Positions 27,824-36,753 are shown, numbered from the stretch's first letter. The stretch is 64,000 bases of DNA from DVED01 sp963838375 (GCA_963838375.1 CAWIQY010000019.1:496001-560000), one strand, 5' to 3'. The notes: generated by a model not told the origin, from the sequence alone. Made by a program: numbers and translations.

Positions 27824-28690
27824 TTATACAGGGGTGATGCTGGCAATGACGCCGCCCTGGCGGTGAATCCGCTGGTACTCTTCAGACAACCGGTTGTAGG
27901 GAACCAAATACACTTGGTTACTACGACGGAATTTAGAAACCCGATTGACACTCTTGCTACGATAGGCAGTGACTTCAATCCGGTACACCTTGCCGTCTTG
28001 TCCGGAAACAGCACCTTGCTTGGCACGAGGATCGACGGGGGGTTCGGCAAACGACCAACCATCAGAACCGCCGGAAGGCGCAACAACAGCGGTGGGGATG
28101 GCTTGAATCACGAGTCGATTTAAGCGAGGACGATTCCCCGATACACTGCCTTTGAGATCGCTGCTGGATGCTCCGCGTTGCAGTTTGAAGAAGTGGGTGA
28201 AGCCAACCATCGTCTGGCAGGCTTCGGTTTTGTAACCCCGCACAAAGGGAACGGTGTTTTCCCCAAATGTGGTTTGGTACTCGTCGCTGTCGAGATACGA
28301 GTCGATGTCCGCTTCATACCCTTCGGTATCGAGGATGTTGCTGTGCATTCTCATTTCGTCGAAGCCGTTGGGAGCACGACCGAGAAAATGTTTGCAAGCC
28401 AACTCTGTATAGCGATAGCGAGCACAGCTATCAAAGAACCGGGAACGATACAAGTCTGATTTCCCAACGCGCCGCACGAATTCGCGAACGCTAATCTCGC
28501 CGCTTTTGAGTTGAGACTCGGGGCTAACCAGCCGCTCGCTTTCCATGACGTAGGCATTGCCTAAGACTTGGCGATAAACCGCACTGATGACGGTTTCGGT
28601 TTCTTCTGCGGAGGCACCGGGCCACAGCTCGACGGGTGGAGTGTCTTCATAAAGAGCAACTCCTAGTTGGGATGCTGGTCCAAAAACCAT
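27824..28690 (-). CDS. cpeC: Phycoerythrin rod linker CpeC
   Basis: This is a 288-residue rod linker. Its N-terminal linker domain spans about residues 5-185 (AVYRQVLGNAYVMESERL, KHFLGRAPNGFDEM, EADIDSYLDSDEYQ, VPFVRGYKTEACQTMVGF). A spacer follows (GSDGWSFAEPPVDPR), then a CpcD-type cap at 230-288 (KVYRIEVTAYRSKSVNRVSK, SNQVYLVPYNRLSEEYQRIH). CpeC links phycoerythrin hexamers in the rod. It is the first gene of the operon cpeC-D-S-T-R, with AGGAG 7 bases before its ATG. It is transcribed away from cpeBA. Confidence 0.93.
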   Translation of the reverse strand: MVFGPASQLGVALYEDTPPVELWPGASAEETETVISAVYRQVLGNAYVMESERLVSPESQLKSGEISVREFVRRVGKSDLYRSRFFDSCARYRYTELACKHFLGRAPNGFDEMRMHSNILDTEGYEADIDSYLDSDEYQTTFGENTVPFVRGYKTEACQTMVGFTHFFKLQRGASSSDLKGSVSGNRPRLNRLVIQAIPTAVVAPSGGSDGWSFAEPPVDPRAKQGAVSGQDGKVYRIEVTAYRSKSVNRVSKFRRSNQVYLVPYNRLSEEYQRIHRQGGVIASITPV

Positions 28691-29408
28691 TCAATTTGTC
28701 TCCTAGATTAGTGACATACTCTCAACACTGACTCCAAGAGTACAGCGCGGGTGGAGTTTTCTTGCCAACACCAAGTGCTTCGGTGGCTCGGCAAGCTGAC
28801 TCGACGACGCGGAATGACCGCACCGGATTCTAAAGCAATTGACGTGGAAAGGTTTGCTCGGTCTGTGGGCAAACTGTTCAAAAAACCGAACGTGTACATT
28901 CCTTTCTTAAAGACCAAGGTTCGATCGCTTAGAGTCTCGCAAAGTGAGACGGGTTAAAGCTAGGTAACCTTAGCCCAAGTCATGTCAAAAAATGCTCTCA
29001 AGCTCTCATAATATAGAGTTACAAACTCGGTAAATATTAAGATTTGTAATTAACATGAGTATTTCTTGCCAATTTTGCTCTAAAGGATAGACAAATAGAC
29101 TGAGGTTCGATCGTAAACTGAAACAAAATGTAAAAGTAAATGCGATTCTACGCAACATTTGTAGACAATGGGGAACACTGAAGATGTTGCCGGTCTGTGC
29201 TGACCCCTGCCGTTCTTAAGACTTGCCTGACCCAACTGAGAAAAAATGGGGAGTTCTGTCTCAAAGATTACAAATTGTGACTTTGTTTTTCAGAAGCGAG
29301 ACAGAAGTCCGGTCTCCCCCGTATGTTCGATCGTGGTTGGTCGCACAGTGATGGAGACCGACCGCATAAACAACAAACTTTTGTCCTGTAACATTAAGGA
29401 GAGCTGCA
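28691..29408. promoter_or_regulatory. Divergent cpeC/cpeB control region with nested inverted repeats
   Basis: These 718 bases separate the cpeC and cpeBA transcripts and carry no convincing gene. Near cpeB two long-range inverted repeats stand out. TTCTGTCTC (29254-29262) pairs with GAGACAGAA (29298-29306), with CAAAG/CTTTG nested inside. CGGTCTCC (29310-29317) pairs with GGAGACCG (29353-29360). They could be protein-binding sites or leader RNA structures. AAGGAG stands just before the cpeB ATG. CpeR or light-dependent control would be expected to act here, which is inference. Confidence 0.55.
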
Positions 29409-29963
29409 ATGCTTGACGCTTTTTCCAGAGCCGTAGTTTCGGCAGATGCTAGCACCAGCGTAGTTTCAGATCTAGCTGCCCTGAAAGCCTTTGTCGATTC
29501 TGGCAACCGTCGTTTGGATGCCGTCAATGCGATCGCTTCCAACGCGAGCTGCATGGTGTCTGACGCCGTCGCGGGTATGATCTGCGAAAACCAAGGTTTG
29601 ATCCAAGCTGGTGGTAACTGCTATCCCAACCGTCGCATGGCTGCTTGCTTGCGCGATGCTGAAATCATTCTGCGCTATGTGAGCTATGCATTGTTGGCTG
29701 GCGATGCTTCGGTTCTCGACGATCGTTGCTTGAACGGTTTGAAAGAAACCTATGCTGCTCTGGGCGTGCCCTCCACCTCCACCGTGCGTGCCGTTCAGAT
29801 CATGAAGGCTCAAGCTGCCGCTCACATCAAAGACGAACCCAGTGAAAAGTTTGCTGGCAACAAACTGCGCAAAATGAACCCCACCCTGACTGAAGATCGC
29901 TGCGCTAGCCTTGTGGCTGAATCTTCCAGCTACTTCGATCGCGTAATTGCGGCTCTGAGCTAA
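29409..29963 (+). CDS. cpeB: C-phycoerythrin beta subunit
   Basis: The 184-residue phycobiliprotein carries all expected bilin cysteines: Cys48 and Cys59 for the doubly linked bilin, Cys80 in RRMAACLRDAE, and Cys165 in TEDRCASLV. Asn70 in AGGNCYPN is the residue methylated in beta subunits. With CpeA it forms the (alpha-beta) hexamers of the phycobilisome rod that absorb green light. The ATG at 29409 is preceded by AAGGAG. cpeA follows 120 bases downstream in the same transcript. Confidence 0.97.
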   Translation: MLDAFSRAVVSADASTSVVSDLAALKAFVDSGNRRLDAVNAIASNASCMVSDAVAGMICENQGLIQAGGNCYPNRRMAACLRDAEIILRYVSYALLAGDASVLDDRCLNGLKETYAALGVPSTSTVRAVQIMKAQAAAHIKDEPSEKFAGNKLRKMNPTLTEDRCASLVAESSSYFDRVIAALS

Positions 29964-30083
29964 GTTCTCTCACCCGAGCAAAAACTTTCAAAGCAATCTA
30001 GCTCGTGGCTTTTCGCCAGTCCCGATTAGCCCAGCCGATCGAAATCTACATCCAATCAAGTCTATTCTGGAGATAGTAAAAAT

Positions 30084-30578
30084 ATGAAATCAGTTGTAAC
30101 GACAGTAGTTTCTGCTGCTGATGCAGCAGGTCGTTTCCCCAGCACCTCCGACCTGGAGTCCGTCCAAGGTTCTATCCAACGGGCTGCTGCTCGGATGGAA
30201 GCCGCTGAAAAATTAGCGAACAATCTTGACGCCGTTGCTGGAGAAGCTTACGATGCTTGCATCAAAAAATATCCCTACCTGAACAATGAGGGGGAAGCGA
30301 ACTCCACCGACACCTTCAAATCGAAGTGCGCTCGCGACATCAAACACTACATGCGCTTGATCCAATACTGCCTGGTTGTTGGCGGTACGGGTCCTTTGGA
30401 CGAATGGGGTATTGCGGGTGGTCGCGAAGTCTATCGCGCGTTGGAATTGCCCACAGCTCCTTACGTTGAAGCTCTCAGATTCGCTCGCAGCCGTGGTTGC
30501 GCTCCTCGCGATATGTCCGCTCAAGCGCTGACCGAATACAACGCGCTGCTTGACTATGCAATCAACTCCCTCTCCTAA
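30084..30578 (+). CDS. cpeA: C-phycoerythrin alpha subunit
   Basis: This is the 164-residue alpha subunit MKSVVTTVVSAADAAGRFPS, with bilin cysteines Cys82 (KSKCARDIKHYM) and Cys139 (ARSRGCAPRDM). Both sites carry phycoerythrobilin in C-phycoerythrin. Lyases for Cys82 (CpeY/CpeZ) are encoded just downstream. I see no recognised lyase for Cys139 in the window. The reading frame is intact and of normal length. Confidence 0.97.
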   Translation: MKSVVTTVVSAADAAGRFPSTSDLESVQGSIQRAAARMEAAEKLANNLDAVAGEAYDACIKKYPYLNNEGEANSTDTFKSKCARDIKHYMRLIQYCLVVGGTGPLDEWGIAGGREVYRALELPTAPYVEALRFARSRGCAPRDMSAQALTEYNALLDYAINSLS

Positions 30579-30929
30579 TTGGGATGGGGCTGACTGAAGG
30601 GATGTAAGTCCTGTCAGTGCCTGGAGTCTCTTTGCCTGTTACTTTGCCGACTGCGGTTGAGTAATCGCCAAGAGTCTCCAGGCTGTTTTGTGTTTTAATG
30701 CTTTAAGTAACCCAAACAATCCAGGGTACAAGCCTGCGGATTTCTTCGTGGCAACAGTCCAAACATTTTCTGTGTTAACTTCCCCAGTTTGAATTGTGGG
30801 AAACTTCTGTAGGCGAGAAGAGCGCGATTCGTGCTGACTCCTGTAGGGGCGATCGTTTATCGTCTGAAGCGTCAAACTTTTAACCCAATGCTCAGCCTCT
30901 ACAACTAAACTCCTTAACTCTTTCAAAAG
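30579..30929. terminator. cpeA-cpeY spacer with a long hairpin (30619-30683)
   Basis: GCCTGGAGTCTCTT (30619-30632) pairs with AAGAGTCTCCAGGC (30670-30683) at 13 of 14 positions, and the T-rich TGTTTTGTGTTTT follows. It probably ends most cpeBA transcripts while letting some continue into the lyase genes cpeYZ, a common way to give much more structural protein than lyase. The rest of the 351-base spacer holds no gene that I can support. Confidence 0.65.
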
Positions 30930-32204
30930 ATGGATAAGCGCTTTTTCAAGCTCTTCAATCTGACTGAAGATGAAGCGATCGCAATTTTAGATACGCCTTT
31001 GGATCGGTTGGGAGAAGAGGATTCTCGCTACATCGCGGCTTCCCATTTGGTGAATTTTCCCACCGATCGATCGATCTCAGCTTTGAGCAGAGCGGTACAA
31101 AACACCGATCCTTCATTGGATAATCGCATCGTCCGCCGGAAGTCGATCGAAACCTTGGGGCGACTGCAAGCCACATCCACCTTGTCTGTCATTCGTGCTT
31201 GCCTTGCCGATGACGATTGCTATACGGTGGAAAATGCCGTTTGGGCGATCGGGGAAATCGGTACTGAGGACTCGGAAATCCTCGAAGAAATGGCGCAATT
31301 GTTAGACAAGCCGGGACAAACCTATCGGGTGATTCTTCATACCCTAGCAAAGCTGAACTACAAACCTGCCATCGATCGGATTCGCCCGTTTGTGGAAAAT
31401 GAGGATAAAACGATCGCCAGCGCTGCAATTGCCGCGATTTGCCGACTGACGGGCGATACAACCGGGATGGAACAGGCGATCGCATTTCTGCAGCATCCGA
31501 ACGCATACGCCCGTCGATTGTGCATTCAAGATTTTATCGATACCCAATATTACGATGCCATTCCTGAAATCGCCCGGTGTCCGGTTTCGTTAGTCTTTCG
31601 CCTGCGGGGGATTCGATCTCTGGCACAAGCGGGGCAAAAGGAGGGATCGATCGCCCTTGAAGAGATTTTACCCTCGATCGATCGGGTAATTCGCGATCGT
31701 CCTCAAGACTTGGATCTCGTCCACGAATACGATCGATTTCCCCTGTTAGACTTCCTGGTGCGAGAACTGTACAAAACTGATTTCGGGCGCTGTTACCTAG
31801 CCAGCAAAATGCTCCTGGAAGCCTATGCCACAGAAGCCCCGACTGCGCTGATGCAAACTTACCAAGACGAAGCCCACAACGATTATGGTGCTCACTACCA
31901 CGTCATCAAGGTGTTAGGTTGGCTGAGGTATACTCCGGCTTACGATTTGTTGGTCGAAGCCTTACATAACCGCGAACCGCAATTCCAGAAATCTCGCGCG
32001 GCAGCGGCGATCGCATTAGGAGAACTGGCTGACACTCGGGCAATTGGAGATCTCAAAGCTTGTCTGGAAACCCAGATTTGGGATCTCAAATATGCCGCAC
32101 TCCTCGCTTTAGAAAAATTAGGCGATACCAGCGGTTGCGAAATCGCCGCCAACGATTCTGACTGGTTGGTTCGTGCCAAAGCAAAAATAGTTAAGAGTCA
32201 ATAG
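30930..32204 (+). CDS. cpeY: Phycoerythrobilin lyase subunit CpeY
   Basis: This HEAT-repeat lyase of 424 residues belongs to the CpcE/F clan. Its features are the N-terminal FFKLFNLTEDEAIAILDTPL, repeated HEAT helices (VRRKSIETLGRLQ, VENAVWAIGEIG, SRAAAAIALGELAD) and LVRELYKTDFGRCYLASKML. CpeY with CpeZ attaches phycoerythrobilin to Cys82 of the alpha subunit. It lies 351 bases after cpeA on the same strand and is followed by cpeZ 43 bases later, the standard cpeBA-cpeYZ arrangement. Confidence 0.93.
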   Translation: MDKRFFKLFNLTEDEAIAILDTPLDRLGEEDSRYIAASHLVNFPTDRSISALSRAVQNTDPSLDNRIVRRKSIETLGRLQATSTLSVIRACLADDDCYTVENAVWAIGEIGTEDSEILEEMAQLLDKPGQTYRVILHTLAKLNYKPAIDRIRPFVENEDKTIASAAIAAICRLTGDTTGMEQAIAFLQHPNAYARRLCIQDFIDTQYYDAIPEIARCPVSLVFRLRGIRSLAQAGQKEGSIALEEILPSIDRVIRDRPQDLDLVHEYDRFPLLDFLVRELYKTDFGRCYLASKMLLEAYATEAPTALMQTYQDEAHNDYGAHYHVIKVLGWLRYTPAYDLLVEALHNREPQFQKSRAAAAIALGELADTRAIGDLKACLETQIWDLKYAALLALEKLGDTSGCEIAANDSDWLVRAKAKIVKSQ

Positions 32205-32247
32205 TTATTGACAACGAACAACAAACAACTAGCAATAACCAATAACA

Positions 32248-32862
32248 ATGACCAACGACACTTTATTCGAACAACTCAAACACCCCAATCCCCATCTGCG
32301 AGAACGAGCAATGTGGGAACTGGTAGACAACCGAGACGAAACGACGATCGATCGGTTGATGAGTATTCTAGATGAAGAAGATACCACCTATCGTCGGGCA
32401 GCCGTCAAAGCCTTGGGTGCGATCGGTCTAGATACTGTCCCCCCACTACTTGAAACGTTACAAAACAGCGATAACGCCACCGTACGCAGCAGTTGTGCGA
32501 AGGCTCTAGCCCAAGTCGCCCTCAATTATCCAGAAGAACCTTTTCCCGCCGAAGGCTTGCAAGGGCTGCGAAACGCGATCGACGATCCCAATCCGGTGGT
32601 GAATATCGCCTCGATCATGGCATTGGGCGAAATGGGGACTCCAGCATTCGATCTGTTAGCCGAAGCCCTGAAAACGACAGAGAATGTGGCAGTGCAAGTC
32701 GCCGTTGCCAACGCGCTGGTGTCCACCCGAGACGATCGGGCATCAGCAATTTTGGAAGCCTTAGCCGAAGATGAATCAGCAGATTCTTATGTGCGTGAAA
32801 CGGCAACCAGTGCATTATCCCGAATTGAAATGGTTCGTCGGAATACTCCCCGCAACTCGTAG
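32248..32862 (+). CDS. cpeZ: Phycoerythrobilin lyase subunit CpeZ
   Basis: This 204-residue HEAT-repeat protein is the usual partner of CpeY. It opens with LFEQLKHPNPHLRERAMWEL, followed by five or so HEAT units (YRRAAVKALGAIGLDTVPPL, VVNIASIMALGEMGTPAFDL, VQVAVANALVSTRDD). CpeZ raises the activity and specificity of CpeY for alpha-Cys82 and has been proposed to act as a chaperone-like subunit. It converges with cpeF, whose stop is 14 bases away. Confidence 0.93.
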   Translation: MTNDTLFEQLKHPNPHLRERAMWELVDNRDETTIDRLMSILDEEDTTYRRAAVKALGAIGLDTVPPLLETLQNSDNATVRSSCAKALAQVALNYPEEPFPAEGLQGLRNAIDDPNPVVNIASIMALGEMGTPAFDLLAEALKTTENVAVQVAVANALVSTRDDRASAILEALAEDESADSYVRETATSALSRIEMVRRNTPRNS

Positions 32863-32876
32863 CAGCTTGTCGTCAG

Positions 32877-33794
32877 CTATTCCCAGTCGTCATCTTTTGA
32901 TTGCTTTTCCAACTGAGAAATCGCCAATTTCATCACCCCTTGAATCGCAGTATCGGGTTCTTTTTCCCGCGCGGCGTTCAAGTGGTCTAGAACCTGCACA
33001 TCTCCAATTTTCATCAATGCTAGCGCTGCCGCTTTGCGAGTTTCTCTGTCATCATGGCTGAGTAACTCAACGAATTGGGGAATTGCCGGACGATATGCCA
33101 ACGTTCCCAAGGCGGAGGCGGCTTCGCTGCGGACATTCACATCAGCATCATCGAGCGCATTGGTGAGGACGTTAAACGCTTGTTTTTCTGGGTGTTCTTG
33201 AGCGATACTGGCGATCGCACCCACCACGGCTGCCCGCACCACTGCCGAGTTAGAATCGATCTGTCGGTACACCAGTTCCTTCGCTTGGATGCCAATAAAT
33301 GCCAGAGCCCAGGCGGCATGACCTTTGGTACTTTCTGGATGTTCGCTAGACGCTAGGATATCCAGCAGTGCCGGAACGGCAGCTTCCCCCATTCTCGCCA
33401 TCGCTCCCACCGACGAACCCTTAACCACCGTGTCTTCATCGTTGAGAAGAGAGTCGATCAATGTCGGCAGTGCAGTGGTATCGGCAATCAGAGTCAGAGT
33501 TTTCGCCGCCGCACGCCGCACCACCACATTGGCATGATTCGCCAATGCTGCCACCAAAAATGGCGTAGCCGGTTTACCAATATCGCCAAGGGTTGCCGCA
33601 CAGCGCAATCGTACCAGTCCCCGCGTATCGCCGAGAGATTCCACAAGCTGTTGCATGATGTGTGGGTTCTGGGGATCGAAAGTTCCTGCTTGGAGTTGGT
33701 GGTTAACTTCTATCAGCAAAACATCGGTTTCTGCCGAAGAAATTGCGATCGCATCCTGTTCGGATGGGGATTCGTTGCCAATTGCGTTACTCAT
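32877..33794 (-). CDS. cpeF: Phycoerythrobilin lyase CpeF (bis-linked bilin)
   Basis: The 305-residue HEAT-repeat protein has units such as LVRLRCAATLGDIGKPATPF, VVRRAAAKTLTLIADTTALP, VRSEAASALGTLAYRPAIPQ and TRKAAALALMKIGDVQVLDH. Its length and the IMQQLVESLGDTRGLVRLR opening fit CpeF (formerly MpeV), which joins the doubly attached bilin to beta-Cys48/59 in F. diplosiphon. The tail-to-tail position with cpeZ supports this. Other HEAT lyases are similar, so the exact site is inferred from context. Confidence 0.8.
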   Translation of the reverse strand: MSNAIGNESPSEQDAIAISSAETDVLLIEVNHQLQAGTFDPQNPHIMQQLVESLGDTRGLVRLRCAATLGDIGKPATPFLVAALANHANVVVRRAAAKTLTLIADTTALPTLIDSLLNDEDTVVKGSSVGAMARMGEAAVPALLDILASSEHPESTKGHAAWALAFIGIQAKELVYRQIDSNSAVVRAAVVGAIASIAQEHPEKQAFNVLTNALDDADVNVRSEAASALGTLAYRPAIPQFVELLSHDDRETRKAAALALMKIGDVQVLDHLNAAREKEPDTAIQGVMKLAISQLEKQSKDDDWE

Positions 33795-33899
33795 CGTGTC
33801 TGTCTATACCCGTTGACCGATCGATCTTCTCAGATTTCGTTGCCCCTGGTACACTTTGGTATCAAGTCTTCCCGCAGTCCGTTCAATTTGCCATTGTCC

Positions 33900-34437
33900 A
33901 TGAAACATCTATTAAAAGGGGTCAACCTTTACCTCATCGGCATGATGGGAGCGGGAAAAAGTACCATCGGTCAATTGCTCGCAACCCAATTAGGCTATCG
34001 ATTTTTTGATACCGATACTCTGCATCGAACAAGTGACCCAAAAATCGATTAACGAGATTTTTGCCAACATCGGGGAAGAGGCTTTTCGGCAACTGGAAAC
34101 TCAAGTGCTTGCCGAAATTTCAGCATATCATCACTGTGTTGTAGCTACCGGAGGAGGAATCGTGACACAACAGATGAATTGGAGCTACCTCCACCAAGGG
34201 ATTGTCCTGTGGTTAGATGTTCCCGTCGAACAACTCTATCTTCGTTTGCAAGGAGATCTCACTCGCCCTTTGTTAAGAGATCCTGACCCACAAGCCAAAT
34301 TGCAAACCCTGCTCCAACAGCGGAAATCCTTGTACGCTCAAGCTGATGTGCATTTGGAAGTTCGTCGGGAAGAAACGCCAGAAGAGCTGACACCACGGGC
34401 GATCGAAGAAATTGCCAAAATCCTCAAATCTCAGTAG
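33900..34437 (+). CDS. aroK: Shikimate kinase, frame break at 34,023
   Basis: Shikimate kinase phosphorylates shikimate in aromatic amino-acid synthesis. The first 41 codons give MKHLLKGVNLYLIGMMGAGK (Walker A GMMGAGKST) and FFDTDTL. The frame then runs to a false stop, while the next frame continues IEQVTQKSINEIFANIGEEA, VATGGGIV and LTRPLLRD, as in all shikimate kinases. Removing one C at 34023 restores a normal protein of about 178 residues. The enzyme is generally essential, so a sequencing indel is the likely cause. Confidence 0.9.
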
Positions 34438-34470
34438 CAACCGCGCATCCCCCGAACTAAAAAACCACCA

Positions 34471-34659
34471 ATGGATCGGTATAGCGATCGAGATTCTGTT
34501 ATCCTGACAAAGAATTCGAGTAGTCTGACCTCCAGTTCGATCGGCTTCCCATTTGCGGCAGCACCGGCTATGGCAATCCCTTGGGAAAAAGTTCAGAAAA
34601 ATGTGCCACCCGGTATTTGGGTGCTGTTTGAACAACCGTCTTCGATCGCCCATCACTGA
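34471..34659 (+). CDS. Possible small protein upstream of argB
   Basis: An open frame of 62 codons from ATG at 34471 ends 18 bases before the argB ATG. It contains a plausible globular segment (AMAIPWEKVQKNVPPGIWVL). No family is recognised, and there is no strong ribosome-binding site, so it could be a chance frame. No other gene is seen between aroK and argB. Confidence 0.3.
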   Translation: MDRYSDRDSVILTKNSSSLTSSSIGFPFAAAPAMAIPWEKVQKNVPPGIWVLFEQPSSIAHH

Positions 34660-34677
34660 GCCTTTTTGAATCAATCC

Positions 34678-35565
34678 ATGCTAAACGAACACGAATATTT
34701 AAGAGAAGCCGACGCCACGCGAGTCCGAGTTCTCAGCGAAGCACTCCCCTACATTCAACAATTTGCCGGTCGTACGATTGTGGTCAAATACGGCGGTGCA
34801 GCGATGAAAGAATCGATGCTCAAAGACCAAGTAATCCGCGATATCGTCTTTTTGTCCTGTGTTGGCGTTCGACCCGTCGTCGTTCACGGCGGGGGACCTG
34901 AGATCAACACCTGGCTGGGAAAATTAGGCATTGCTCCCCAATTTAAAGACGGGTTGCGCGTCACCGATGCGCCGACAATGGACGTGGTAGAAATGGTCCT
35001 CGTCGGTCGAGTCAACAAAGAAATCGTCAACTTAATTAACCAAGCAGGCGGTTCGGCAGTCGGCTTGTGCGGTAAAGATGGAAACTTAGTCGGAGCGCGT
35101 CCTCAAGGTCAAGAAGGGATTGGTTTTGTCGGTGAAGTCGCCTCGGTGGATACTCGCGTCTTGGAAGCGCTGATCAACAATGGCTACGTCCCCGTAATTT
35201 CTAGTGTGGCTGCCGATGAAACCGGTCAGGCGTACAATATTAATGCCGATACGGTGGCTGGGGAAATTGCTGCCGCTCTGGGAGCCGAAAAATTGATTTT
35301 GCTGACAGATACCGCTGGCATTCTTCGGGATTACAAAGATCCTTCCACGTTGATTCCGAAAGTGGATATTTCCGGCGCCAGAGAGTTAATTGAAGACGGT
35401 ACTGTTGCGGGTGGGATGATTCCGAAAGTAACGTGCTGCGTTCGATCTCTGGCGCAAGGGGTCAAAGCCGCACACATCATTGACGGTCGCATTCCCCACG
35501 CTTTGCTGTTGGAAGTGTTTACCGATTCTGGTATCGGTTCGATGATTGTGGGTTCGAGGTTTTAA
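34678..35565 (+). CDS. argB: Acetylglutamate kinase
   Basis: The 295-residue acetylglutamate kinase is the second and controlling step of arginine synthesis. In cyanobacteria the enzyme is inhibited by arginine and relieved by PII. Its features are VVKYGGAAMKESMLKDQVIRD, the substrate loop PVVVHGGGPEIN, RVTDAPTMDVVEMVLVGRVNK and KLILLTDTAGIL. The start at 34678 (MLNEHEYLREADATRV) matches relatives; a TTG 12 bases upstream is also open. The long N-terminal helix seen in arginine-sensitive, PII-binding enzymes is present. Confidence 0.95.
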   Translation: MLNEHEYLREADATRVRVLSEALPYIQQFAGRTIVVKYGGAAMKESMLKDQVIRDIVFLSCVGVRPVVVHGGGPEINTWLGKLGIAPQFKDGLRVTDAPTMDVVEMVLVGRVNKEIVNLINQAGGSAVGLCGKDGNLVGARPQGQEGIGFVGEVASVDTRVLEALINNGYVPVISSVAADETGQAYNINADTVAGEIAAALGAEKLILLTDTAGILRDYKDPSTLIPKVDISGARELIEDGTVAGGMIPKVTCCVRSLAQGVKAAHIIDGRIPHALLLEVFTDSGIGSMIVGSRF

Positions 35566-35617
35566 GAAGGAGTTCAGGAGTTCAGGAGTTAACAGAGCTA
35601 AAAAAAACAGAACACCC

Positions 35618-35650
35618 AGATGCCCGACTTCTTAAAGAAGTCGGGCATCT
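35618..35650. repeat. 33-base near-perfect palindrome between argB and bvdR
   Basis: AGATGCCCGACTTCTT and its reverse complement are separated by one base, and a partial third copy of the arm (AGTCGGGCATCT) follows at once. It lies between two convergent genes and could end transcription from both sides, although T runs are lacking. An octamer repeat (AGGAGTTC) run precedes it at 35570-35590. I recall similar AAGTCGGGCATCT palindromes from other cyanobacteria. Confidence 0.8.
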
Positions 35651-35660
35651 AGTCGGGCAT

Positions 35661-36629
35661 CTAACAGTCTTGAACTTGACCGGTTTCTACAGATTGCCGG
35701 ATGGCATCAGCGACTTTCAGGGTATAAACGCTCTCTGTATTGGCAATATAAAGCGGTGTTCCTTCCAAAAGACGATCGAGTACCATGGTTGTATCTTTGG
35801 CAAATAATCCCCGACGACTGGCAATTTCAATCGACTGTTTTTCCTCTCCCCGCACTAGCATTCCACCATCACTACTCAAAATTAGCGTTCCCCCTTCCCC
35901 ATACACCACAAACTGATTTTCGGTCTGCCAAAACGTCTCGCCTTTGCCATAGACGACTTCTCCCATCACCCCCGAGGTGAAAGTAAACTGCGCCTCGCAC
36001 CAACAGGCTTTGTAATATCCCGCTTCCGGTGCATCCCAGAATTTCGATCGACCCTTGACAGTTGCCACTGCGCCAAATCGATCGATCGGTCGGTGCAAAC
36101 GAGACAACGCCCCCACCAGCGGAAATCCGAACGCATCCGGTTGATAAGACCATTTACGCGGGGCTGGATGTTTGGGAGAAATGGTGACGTAGCGGACGGA
36201 GAATGCTGGGGTAATGGTTGGCAACCATTGAATGAGTGCCTGATGCACACCGCCTAGCAATTCGATATGTTCGACGTGTAGGAGTTTCCCCGTTGTTTCG
36301 GCTATGGCGACGAGTTCTGCGGCTTCTGTGGGGTTCAGACACAGGGGATATTCGACGACGACGTGTTTCCCGTTTTCGAGTGCGGCGCGGACGATTTCCC
36401 CGTGTAATTGATTGGTGGTACAAATGGCGACGAGATCGATGTCGTTCCGTTGTACCAATTCGCGCCAATTTGTTAAGACTTCTGCACCATAAGACTGGCA
36501 AAATTCCTCAGTGCGTTGCCGACTCGAACCCGCCACAGCGACAAGTTGCGATCGATCGTCGCTAGAAAAGGCTTCGGCGCGGCGTCGGGCAGCAAATCCC
36601 GTCCCCACAATTCCAACTCGGATGGTCAT
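35661..36629 (-). CDS. bvdR: Biliverdin reductase
   Basis: The 322-residue Gfo/Idh/MocA-fold protein starts RVGIVGTGFAARRRAEAF (Rossmann GxGxxA). It carries HVVVEYPLCLNPTEA, KLLHVEHIELLGGVHQALIQ, EVVYGKGETFWQTENQF and IASRRGLFAKDT. These segments match cyanobacterial biliverdin reductase (Synechocystis BvdR) rather than sugar dehydrogenases; the HVEHIELLGGVHQA block is especially telling. The enzyme reduces biliverdin to bilirubin with NADPH and is linked to normal phycobilisome formation in Synechocystis. It sits 3 kb from the phycoerythrin lyase genes. Confidence 0.85.
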   Translation of the reverse strand: MTIRVGIVGTGFAARRRAEAFSSDDRSQLVAVAGSSRQRTEEFCQSYGAEVLTNWRELVQRNDIDLVAICTTNQLHGEIVRAALENGKHVVVEYPLCLNPTEAAELVAIAETTGKLLHVEHIELLGGVHQALIQWLPTITPAFSVRYVTISPKHPAPRKWSYQPDAFGFPLVGALSRLHRPIDRFGAVATVKGRSKFWDAPEAGYYKACWCEAQFTFTSGVMGEVVYGKGETFWQTENQFVVYGEGGTLILSSDGGMLVRGEEKQSIEIASRRGLFAKDTTMVLDRLLEGTPLYIANTESVYTLKVADAIRQSVETGQVQDC

Positions 36630-36753
36630 TGGTTCTTGGCGCTTTTGCTCGTGGTTAGTTTCCGTTGCGATACTCGGAACCTGCTGTCATTAAGTGACAT
36701 CCCCGTCTAGACATAGACGAGGATGAATTCACGCAACGTAATATTGATTCCAT

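Noticed and set aside
28751..28957. A 68-codon plus-strand frame upstream of cpeC
   Set aside because: It lies in the divergent control region, has no ribosome-binding site or recognisable motif, and an equally long frame lies opposite.
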